A DNA stretch of 5,933 bases from Nitrospirota bacterium (GTDB lineage: Bacteria; Nitrospirota; Thermodesulfovibrionia; Thermodesulfovibrionales; Magnetobacteriaceae): assembly GCA_015233485.1 (NCBI GenBank), contig JADFXO010000249.1, positions 1-5,933 on the forward strand, in the 5' to 3' direction. The position numbers were made by a program, and so were the translations under genes. This document shows positions 1 through 5,390 of the stretch, one piece after another; within the stretch, counting starts at the first letter, position 1, and every line of letters starts with the position of its first letter. Below the pieces are notes generated by a model. It ran no database searches, was not told where the DNA came from, and was given only the letters and a program-made list of their open reading frames with translations.

Positions 1-115
1 TCGTCTGCTGACCATCTTCTCTGTCCCATTTGCTCTTGCTCCTTACTTTAAGGTGTTGATCTCCGCCATGCAGAGAGTTTAACCTCTACTCCTTTGGGAT
101 GTCCACTCCTTTATG

Positions 116-1267
116 GTAGCAGTATAATGTTGCCTTTCTTGGATATTTTAAATATACCAATTTCTTTATCTCAGCAGTTAACCAATTTACCAACTCCAAT
201 ATAGCGTTGCTATCTCTAATATTACCCCTTGGAATAAGTTTCTTCACTATAACACAAATAACGTTCCTTGTCGATTGCTACGAAGGACTGTTGAAAAGAT
301 CAAGTCTCATTAATTATTTTCTCTTTGTCACTTTTTTCCCCATCTTCTCATGGGTCCAATAATTCACCATAAAGATATGATGCCGCAGTTCGATAGTCTG
401 CGAGCAAAAGTATTCAACAAACAAAACCTTGTTCGTGGGCTATTGCTCTTCTCCATAGGATTAATAAAGAAAGTTGGCGTTGCAGATATGTTTTCATCGT
501 CGGCTAACTATGGTTTTGATACTGCCAGTACGCTGCCCCTTGTAGGGGCGTGGAAAACAAGTTTGAGCTACAGCCTGCAATTATATTTTGATTTCAGTGG
601 ATATACCGACATGGGTTTAGGCTCTTCACTGATGCTCAACATAAATCTTCCAATAAATTTTAACAGCCCGTATAAAGCCAAAAACTTCATAGAATTCTGG
701 CAAAGGTGGCACATATCCTTAACGAATTTTATCACTACTTATCTCTACTCTCCCATACTGAAATATTCTACAAAGATAACATTCAGACGTGCAATGATTT
801 CTACTTATATAGCGACTTTTATTGCCGGTTTATGGCATGGTGCAACTCTGTTATACATATCGTTCTATCTCTTTATGGCTACTGGTTTGGTTATAAATCA
901 TATTAGGAGAAAACATAAACATAAACCAATGAACGGAATCATGGCAGCTATATTGACGTTTAACTTTGTTAATATATTTTTAGTTTTTTTCAGGGCTAAA
1001 TCTTATGAAAGCGCCCTGAAGGTGCTACGCGGGATGGCAGGCCTTACAGGCCTCGGCCTTGAGTCCTTCAGAGTCGATATTTTACAGTACGGGGCAATTT
1101 TTATATTTTTGATGGTCTGTTTTTTCAGTAAAAACTCTATGGAGCTATCAGATATTAAAACTCCATCTCTAAAGATAGTAATGATATCCTTATGTTTGCT
1201 GATCACTTCCGTAATTATAATGATAGAAAAAAATATGGCGTCTGAGTTTCTGTACTTTAATTTCTAA
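116..1267 (+). pseudogene. MBOAT family O-acyltransferase (AlgI-like), 5'-truncated and frameshifted
   Basis: Remains of a polytopic inner-membrane acyltransferase that would move acetyl groups onto exported polysaccharide. From 120 the reading frame gives YNVAFLGYFKY, then LPLGISFFT and FLVDCYEG, all typical of the N-terminal half of AlgI. This frame runs to TAA at 360-362. The family sequence FFPHLLMGPIIHHKDM continues in the next frame (-1) from about 338, and that frame runs to TAA at 1265-1267. The second part (ATG at 350, 305 aa) holds YFDFSGYTDMGLG (584-622), FWQRWHISL (695-721) and the WHG motif with the expected catalytic His (833-841). It ends in FLYFNF, the usual AlgI C-terminus. 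A TAG at 117-119 interrupts the first part, and about 90 N-terminal residues are not recognisable, so the left boundary is uncertain. The region is AT-rich compared with the genes that follow. An ORF caller would report only 350-1267, which is not a natural start. Family assignment is certain; true pseudogene versus sequencing indel is open. Confidence 0.82.
332..354 (+). other. Frame-break site: slippery T6-C4 run with short hairpin
   Basis: Six T (332-337) and four C (338-341) lie exactly where the MBOAT similarity changes frame. Read in the upstream frame, the bases T TTT TTC (332-338) fit the X XXY YYZ pattern of -1 slippery heptamers, and a -1 slip there would restore the family sequence. 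A 5-bp stem, CCCAT (339-343) with ATGGG (350-354), follows directly. A one-base loss in a homopolymer explains the same facts more simply. Confidence 0.5.
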
Positions 1268-1331
1268 GGAGAATCTCGCGTATTACGCTGCTCTGTCCTT
1301 AAAAAAGAGGATGACAAAACGCCCGCCAAAC

Positions 1332-1360
1332 TTGACTAAATATTGAAATAATGTTATCCT
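1332..1360 (+). promoter_or_regulatory. Sigma70-type promoter for the downstream operon
   Basis: TTGACT (1332-1337) is followed after exactly 17 bases by TATCCT (1355-1360). These match the -35 and -10 consensus at 5/6 and 4/6 positions. Transcription would begin near 1367, leaving a leader of only about 18 nt before the GTG start at 1385. The promoter lies just after the MBOAT remnant, where base composition changes. No other equally good promoter was seen before the operon genes. Confidence 0.6.
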
Positions 1361-1370
1361 TCTGGAAGGT

Positions 1371-1378
1371 AAGGAGGT
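1371..1378 (+). promoter_or_regulatory. Strong Shine-Dalgarno (AAGGAGGT) setting a GTG start
   Basis: AAGGAGGT ends six bases before GTG at 1385 and is the best ribosome binding site in the window. It supports the GTG start of the unknown 174-aa gene. Confidence 0.8.
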
Positions 1379-1384
1379 AGTATA

Positions 1385-1909
1385 GTGAGAAAAGATGGCG
1401 ATATTGTTGATTTAGAGCAGGAATTTTATGATTCCTTCGAGAAGGAGCAGATGCTTGCCTATTTTGATTTTGCCTTTCCAAAAGGCGCCCTGCCCGGGCT
1501 TTGCAAGATATCGCGGCCCAAGGAAGGCCACACGAAATCTACCTATTTCTCTACCCTTTTTATCATAGACACCACCAGCGACAGCGCCTTTACCGAGGTC
1601 TCCTCTTACGCCAGGAAAATACAATGGGATAACTTCAGGAACTACCTGCCCGGCTTTAACAGCGTAATGTCTATGCCATATGCCGGTCAAAAGACTGAGA
1701 CTTATTTCCTTGAGGCGGATATCTTTATTGATGCACCGATAGACATACCTAAACAATTTGTCCTGCACCGGTTATACCCTTCAATAGAAAAGGTGACAGG
1801 TTTTAAGGCCGGCAAATTAGTCTTCTGGGACGACATAGACCCCAAAAAAGAAGACACGGCAGAAACGCGCCAGTCGTTTTTTCAGAACATAAAGAACTTC
1901 TTTAAATAG
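1385..1909 (+). CDS. Hypothetical protein, 174 aa, family not recognised
   Basis: I do not recognise this protein. It starts at GTG 1385 behind a near-perfect ribosome binding site and a good promoter, so it is very probably real and well expressed. It has no signal peptide, membrane segment or cysteine cluster, so it is probably cytoplasmic. The N-terminus is acidic (DGDIVDLEQEFYDSFEKEQ). The middle alternates hydrophobic stretches such as STLFIID and TYFLEADIFID with turns, as in a mixed alpha/beta fold. The C-terminal tail is charged and probably helical (KKEDTAETRQ...NIKNFFK). Codon use resembles that of the following genes, not the AT-rich remnant before it. It is the promoter-proximal gene, 57 nt before the thioredoxin gene, with no terminator seen between, so it probably shares the transcript. 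No function is proposed. Confidence 0.75.
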   Translation: MRKDGDIVDLEQEFYDSFEKEQMLAYFDFAFPKGALPGLCKISRPKEGHTKSTYFSTLFIIDTTSDSAFTEVSSYARKIQWDNFRNYLPGFNSVMSMPYAGQKTETYFLEADIFIDAPIDIPKQFVLHRLYPSIEKVTGFKAGKLVFWDDIDPKKEDTAETRQSFFQNIKNFFK

Positions 1910-1966
1910 TAGATACTAACGAACTGAGATACAACGATAGCAATGCAACGCTGGAGAAGAAAAACC

Positions 1967-2470
1967 GTGAGAGCTAAGAATATCTTATTAATTGCCGTGG
2001 CCGTTGTTATTGTGATGTTACCGTGGCCGCGGGGATACTCCGCTGACTTCACCGGGCCGGCAGCGCCGGATTTTACACTAAAATCTATAGATGGCAGCGT
2101 CGTATCCCTGTCGTCATATAAGGGTAAGGTCATACTGCTTAATTTCTGGGCCACATGGTGTTCGCCATGCAGGGACGAGATGCCCTCTTTGAATAAGCTC
2201 TATCTGAAATATAAGGACAGCGGCCTTGTCGTGCTTGCCGTCTCCACAGACGACTCCTCAAGGGTGGTGGAAAGATTCATGGCTAATAACCATGTGGATT
2301 TCCCCGTACTGCTGGACTCCGGCATGAAAATCTCCAAACACAAATACAGGGTCAACGCCCAGCCTGCCACTTTTATAATCAGCAAAGACGGCAAGATAAT
2401 AAACAAATATTTTGGAAGCGTCAACTGGATGGACGATACTATTCAAAAAGAAATCGTTGCGCTTTTATAG
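1967..2470 (+). CDS. TlpA/ResA-like membrane-anchored thioredoxin-family protein
   Basis: Envelope thiol-disulfide oxidoreductase of the TlpA/ResA/AhpC-TSA superfamily. With the start at GTG 1967 it has 167 residues: a short basic N-terminus (MRAKN), a hydrophobic signal or anchor at about 6-19, then a thioredoxin fold. Family marks are APDFTLKSIDG (about 33-43), YKGKVILLNFWATWC with active-site WCSPC (Cys65 and Cys68), and the cis-proline loop AQPATFII (Pro133). An ATG at 1943 would add eight residues but has no clear ribosome binding site. The GTG has GGAGAAG at 1953-1959 and gives a cleaner signal sequence, so it is preferred. No lipobox Cys follows the hydrophobic stretch. Known family roles are cytochrome c maturation and reduction of exported thiols. 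Here it lies 16 nt before apbE, so it may serve an envelope redox partner such as the Cys-containing NusG_II protein; that link is inference. Confidence 0.9.
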   Translation: MRAKNILLIAVAVVIVMLPWPRGYSADFTGPAAPDFTLKSIDGSVVSLSSYKGKVILLNFWATWCSPCRDEMPSLNKLYLKYKDSGLVVLAVSTDDSSRVVERFMANNHVDFPVLLDSGMKISKHKYRVNAQPATFIISKDGKIINKYFGSVNWMDDTIQKEIVALL

Positions 2471-2486
2471 AAGGAGCAAGTAGCCC

Positions 2487-3497
2487 ATGAAACCAAAACT
2501 CTTAACCGCCGCTGCCATAGTATTTGTATTAGCGCTTATTTTCATATTGAAAAGCCAGTTAAACGGTACCATCCATGTCTATAAGAAATCAGAAATCCTT
2601 ATGGACACGTTGATAACGCTGACCGTCGTCTCAAACTCTGAAAAAAAGGCGGACGGGGCCATAGAGGCGGCGTTTAATTACTTGCGGCGGTTTGAGCGGC
2701 TGTTAAGTTTTTTCGATGCAGGAAGCGAAGTCTCGGCTATTAATAAGAATGCCGGTGTTCGTCCGGTAAAAGTCTCAAGTGACACATACGAATTGACAAA
2801 GAAAGCTCTTGAAAATGCGAAGTGGACAGGCGGTTCGTTCAATCCCGCCATAGGGCCGGCTATGGTGCTCTGGGACTTCAAGAATAAGAAAAGGCCAACC
2901 GATTCGGAGTTAAAGGAAATCCTACCGCTACTTAATTATACACACATCATGTTTAACGACAACGATTCGTCTATAATGCTGAAAGACAAGGGAATGCTCC
3001 TTGACCTCGGTGGCATAGCCAAGGGATACGCTGCGGACAAAACTGCAGAGATTCTCAAAAAGGCCGGGATGCAGGCCGGCATAGCGTCTATGGCCGGGGA
3101 CATCGTGGCCTGGGGGACAAGGCCGGATGGCAGCCCCTGGCGCGTAGGCATAAGGGCGCCGCGCGGCGCTCCCGATGACCTGGTAGGCGTATTATCACTT
3201 AAAGATTTGGCGGTGTCAACCGCGGGCGACTATGAAAGATTTTTTATTGAGGACGGCATTAGATACCACCACATATTGGTTCCCGCTACCGGCTATCCAG
3301 CAAGAGATTTTCAAAGCGTAACCATTGTAAACCCAAAAGGAGTGGTGACGGACGCCTTGGATACGGGACTTTTTGCTATGGACAGGGAAAAGGCTCTAAG
3401 GTTTGTTGAAAAAAATAACCTTATGGTACATTTGATATTTGCGGACGGCAGTACGTTTACATCGGAGAATTTAAAAAAACTGCTTGAGAATCACTGA
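2487..3497 (+). CDS. apbE: FAD:protein FMN transferase (ApbE family)
   Basis: Transfers the FMN moiety of FAD to a Thr/Ser of exported proteins, as in RnfG, NqrC or other FMN-binding domains, using Mg2+. It is 336 aa, a normal length. A hydrophobic N-terminal segment (about 5-21) without a lipobox Cys suggests a membrane anchor with the catalytic domain outside, rather than the lipoprotein form common in the family. Visible family motifs are LMDTLITLTV (38-47), SFFDAGSEVSAIN (74-86), GGSFNPAIGP (115-124), DLGGIAKGYAAD (173-184), AGD (203-205), STAGDYERFF (244-253), YHHILVPATGYPA (260-272) and the metal-ligand motif TDALDTGLF (288-296). All look intact. AAGGAG (2471-2476) precedes ATG 2487 by ten bases. 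The 3' end overlaps the NusG_II gene by 14 nt. No acceptor protein with a [ST]GA[TS] motif in an FMN-binding domain is encoded in the window. Confidence 0.96.
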   Translation: MKPKLLTAAAIVFVLALIFILKSQLNGTIHVYKKSEILMDTLITLTVVSNSEKKADGAIEAAFNYLRRFERLLSFFDAGSEVSAINKNAGVRPVKVSSDTYELTKKALENAKWTGGSFNPAIGPAMVLWDFKNKKRPTDSELKEILPLLNYTHIMFNDNDSSIMLKDKGMLLDLGGIAKGYAADKTAEILKKAGMQAGIASMAGDIVAWGTRPDGSPWRVGIRAPRGAPDDLVGVLSLKDLAVSTAGDYERFFIEDGIRYHHILVPATGYPARDFQSVTIVNPKGVVTDALDTGLFAMDREKALRFVEKNNLMVHLIFADGSTFTSENLKKLLENH

Positions 3498-3858
3498 ACT
3501 TATCGACAGGACAACCCTGTTTGACAGGATTTTATTAGTGTTCCTGCTGTTTGTAACGGGGGCGTCAATTGTATTAATCCCGCTCTATCTCCCTCACGGG
3601 GGGCAAATCAGGATAGAAGTGAACAATAAGCTCTTATATAAGCTGCCCATAAACGAAGATAAGACCATCCCAATAGGAGGCCTAACCGTAGAGATAAAGG
3701 CCGGGAAGGTGCGCGTGGCGGACTCCGACTGCCCCGGCAAGATATGTGTAAAACAGGGCTGGATAGACAGCGGCGCAATAATATGTCTGCCAAACAGGGT
3801 AGTAATCACAGTCGAAGGCACGGCAGCGGCACCCAAAGGCGTAGATGCAACAACGTGA
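3484..3858 (+). CDS. NusG domain II-containing membrane-anchored protein (EetA-like family)
   Basis: A 124-aa protein with one N-terminal membrane segment (about 16-36) followed by a NusG_II/DUF1312-type beta domain, expected outside the cytoplasmic membrane. The diagnostic stretch is SDCPGKICVKQGWI (81-94) with ICLPNRVVI (100-108), holding Cys83, Cys88 and Cys101. Despite the name it is unrelated in role to transcription factor NusG. As I recall, members of this family sit beside the Gx-family protein in flavin-based electron transfer loci (EetA with EetB), but a biochemical function is not established. The start is TTG at 3484, the only usual start codon between the in-frame stop at 3472 and the membrane segment. 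No good ribosome binding site precedes it, so translation probably depends on coupling to apbE, which it overlaps by 14 nt. It also overlaps the next gene by 14 nt. TGAS at 25-28 is buried in the membrane segment and is not taken as a flavin site. Confidence 0.88.
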   Translation: MRITELIDRTTLFDRILLVFLLFVTGASIVLIPLYLPHGGQIRIEVNNKLLYKLPINEDKTIPIGGLTVEIKAGKVRVADSDCPGKICVKQGWIDSGAIICLPNRVVITVEGTAAAPKGVDATT

Positions 3859-4363
3859 AAAGAACCGGCTTGCCCTCTTAGCTGCCTGTGCCATCGCCAT
3901 GTACGGCTTTGAGCGCCTCATCCCCACTCCCATACCGTGGCTGAGATTCGGATTCGCAAACATAATAACCCTTATAACGCTTATTCTCTATGGATTTAAC
4001 GCGGCCCTCACGATAACCCTGATACGAATAATTATAGGGTCGATGTTGACGGGGACGTTTTTAGGGCCGCCCTTTGTTATGAGCCTTGTGGGCGGGCTGT
4101 TCAGCGTAGCGGCTATGTGGGCGGCCTTTCGGGTACGGGTATTCGGCCCTCTTGGCCTGAGCCTGATAGGGGCGCTTTTTCATAATCTTGGGCAGCTTTT
4201 GGCCGTCTATGCCGTTTTCATCCAAAATCTTCGTTCGATACTAATATTAGCGCCGGTTATTCTTTTTATTGGCACACTAACGGGGGTGCTGAATGGCCTC
4301 GCAGTTATTTTTACGATGGAGCACTTGAAAAAAATGTCAGATAACGTACAGAATACACAATGA
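3845..4363 (+). CDS. Gx transporter / Hpre_diP_synt_I family membrane protein (EetB-like)
   Basis: A very hydrophobic 172-aa protein with about five or six membrane segments (roughly 9-23, 36-50, 53-69, 76-95, 103-125 and 133-156). Family marks are IPTPIPWLRFGFANIITL (26-43), GFNAALTITLIRIIIGS (50-66), SLVGGLFS (80-87) and HNLGQLLA (113-120). The Pfam family carries the misleading name heptaprenyl diphosphate synthase component I; nothing here resembles a prenyl synthase active site. The fold recalls small ECF-type substrate-binding (S) components, and the substrate is unknown. The adjacent NusG_II gene and apbE suggest it is the integral-membrane half of a two-protein unit in flavin-linked electron transfer, which is inference. 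ATG 3845 lies inside the end of the NusG_II gene with only a weak AAAGG before it, consistent with coupled translation. The stop overlaps the yacG start as ATGA. Confidence 0.88.
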   Translation: MQQREKNRLALLAACAIAMYGFERLIPTPIPWLRFGFANIITLITLILYGFNAALTITLIRIIIGSMLTGTFLGPPFVMSLVGGLFSVAAMWAAFRVRVFGPLGLSLIGALFHNLGQLLAVYAVFIQNLRSILILAPVILFIGTLTGVLNGLAVIFTMEHLKKMSDNVQNTQ

Positions 4364-4557
4364 TGGTTAAATGTCCGAGGTGTGCTAAGGAGGTAAGCTA
4401 CGGGGGAAATCCATACCGGCCATTCTGCTCTGACAGATGCAAAACGGCAGACCTTGCCGCTTGGGCGGACGAGCAATATAAGATACCAGAAGATAAGGCT
4501 AAAAGCGATGAAATAAGTTATTATAATAATATAAATCAGGAGGAATCAGAGTGTTAA
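4360..4557 (+). CDS. yacG: DNA gyrase inhibitor YacG (zinc-ribbon protein)
   Basis: A 65-aa cytoplasmic protein matching YacG in length and pattern: CPRC (residues 5-8) and CSDRC (23-27) provide four zinc-binding cysteines, with NPYRPFCSDRC and DLAAWADEQYKIP typical of the family. In E. coli YacG binds GyrB and blocks DNA binding by gyrase. The C-terminal tail is acidic and ends in a fifth cysteine not expected to bind zinc. Two ATGs stand in tandem at 4360 and 4363; the first overlaps the preceding stop codon by 4 nt (ATGA). The gene overlaps dapB by 7 nt, and its 3' end contains the dapB ribosome binding site. Its presence in a redox/lysine operon is probably a matter of shared expression rather than shared function. 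Confidence 0.93.
   Translation: MMVKCPRCAKEVSYGGNPYRPFCSDRCKTADLAAWADEQYKIPEDKAKSDEISYYNNINQEESEC
4538..4543 (+). promoter_or_regulatory. Shine-Dalgarno AGGAGG setting the dapB GTG start
   Basis: AGGAGG lies inside the end of yacG, seven bases before GTG 4551. It fixes that codon as the dapB start, placing the dinucleotide-binding glycine motif at residues 8-14 as in the family. Confidence 0.8.
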
Positions 4558-5354
4558 ACGTATCGATAGCCGGTGCAGCAGGGAAGATGGGGCAGCGCAT
4601 AGGGGTTTTGGCCCTCGACAATCCACAGATAAAACTCGTGGGCGCGTTCGAAAGGAGCGGGCACGAAGCCGTTGGAATGGACTTTGGTGAAATCGCAGGG
4701 GTCGGCAAGGCAGGCGTGATACTAATGGATAATATCGCACAAACGCTGGAAAAGGCGGATATGGTTATTGACTTCACGTCCCCTGAGTCCACGCTTAATA
4801 ATTTAAGGCTCTGCGGCGAACACAACAAGGCAGCCATCATAGGGACGACCGGCCTGTCGGCCGCCCAGACATCCAAGGTGGAATCGTATGGGAAAAAAAT
4901 CCCTTTGGTACTTGCCCCCAATATGTCCGTAGGGGTAAACCTGCTGTTAAAGATTCTGGCCGACGTCGCCAGGGCATTGGGGGATGACTATGACGTCGAA
5001 ATAATCGAGGCTCACCACAGGCTAAAAAAAGATGCCCCCAGCGGTACGGCCTTGAAAATGGCCAATGTTATTGCCGAGGCACTCTCAAGAAACCTCGATG
5101 AGGTCAGCGTCCTCTGCCGAAGCGGAATGATCGGCGAACGAAGGAAAAGAGAAATAGGCATTCAGTCAATACGCGCCGGAGACATCGTAGGAGAGCACAC
5201 CGTCATCTTTGGCGGACTTGGGGAACGCATAGAGATAACTCACAAGGCATCAAGCCGCGACACATTCGCGCGCGGCGCACTGAGGGCTGCCCTGTGGCTT
5301 CAGGACAAGCCGGCCGGCATATATGATATGCAAGACGTCCTTGGGCTTAAATAA
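4551..5354 (+). CDS. dapB: 4-hydroxy-tetrahydrodipicolinate reductase DapB
   Basis: Reduces the DapA product to tetrahydrodipicolinate with NAD(P)H, on the route to meso-diaminopimelate and lysine, in the cytoplasm. The 267-aa length is close to the 273 aa of the E. coli enzyme. The Rossmann motif is GAAGKMG (8-14); VIDFTSPEST (72-81), GTTGL (98-102) and APNMSVGVNLL (122-132) follow. The catalytic/substrate region EAHHRLKKDAPSGTA (153-167) keeps His155, His156 and Lys159, which correspond to the E. coli His159, His160 and Lys163. RAGDIVGEHTV and ERIEITHKASSRDTFARGA complete the C-terminal domain. All key residues are present. GTG 4551 is supported by AGGAGG at 4538-4543. No other dap gene lies in the window, so the rest of the pathway is encoded elsewhere. 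No terminator was found in the 36 nt before the next gene. Confidence 0.98.
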   Translation: MLNVSIAGAAGKMGQRIGVLALDNPQIKLVGAFERSGHEAVGMDFGEIAGVGKAGVILMDNIAQTLEKADMVIDFTSPESTLNNLRLCGEHNKAAIIGTTGLSAAQTSKVESYGKKIPLVLAPNMSVGVNLLLKILADVARALGDDYDVEIIEAHHRLKKDAPSGTALKMANVIAEALSRNLDEVSVLCRSGMIGERRKREIGIQSIRAGDIVGEHTVIFGGLGERIEITHKASSRDTFARGALRAALWLQDKPAGIYDMQDVLGLK

Positions 5355-5390
5355 AAATGCCTGCGCCTCTGAATAATTGGATAAGACTCT

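Noticed and set aside
1278..1288. Palindrome GCGTATTACGC after the MBOAT stop codon
   Set aside because: A 5-bp stem with a one-base loop and no T-tract cannot act as an intrinsic terminator and is too short to call an operator.
1412..1768. 118-codon open frame on the minus strand inside the unknown 174-aa gene
   Set aside because: The + strand gene has a strong promoter, Shine-Dalgarno and continuous frame into the operon; the minus frame has no such support.
3154..3170. GC-rich inverted repeat (GCGCCG-CG-CGGCGC)
   Set aside because: It falls inside conserved apbE coding sequence and no T-run follows, so it is not a terminator; it can be explained by codon content.
3556..3567. TGAS in the NusG_II protein as a possible flavinylation motif
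   Set aside because: It sits within the hydrophobic membrane segment and lacks the surrounding FMN-binding domain, so it should not be reachable by ApbE.
3845..4363. Annotation as a heptaprenyl diphosphate synthase subunit
   Set aside because: The protein is a polytopic membrane protein with no prenyl synthase aspartate motifs; the name is inherited from the family label only.
4499..4921. 140-codon open frame on the minus strand inside dapB
   Set aside because: It lies fully opposite yacG/dapB, whose motifs are intact, has no family likeness and no ribosome binding site of note.
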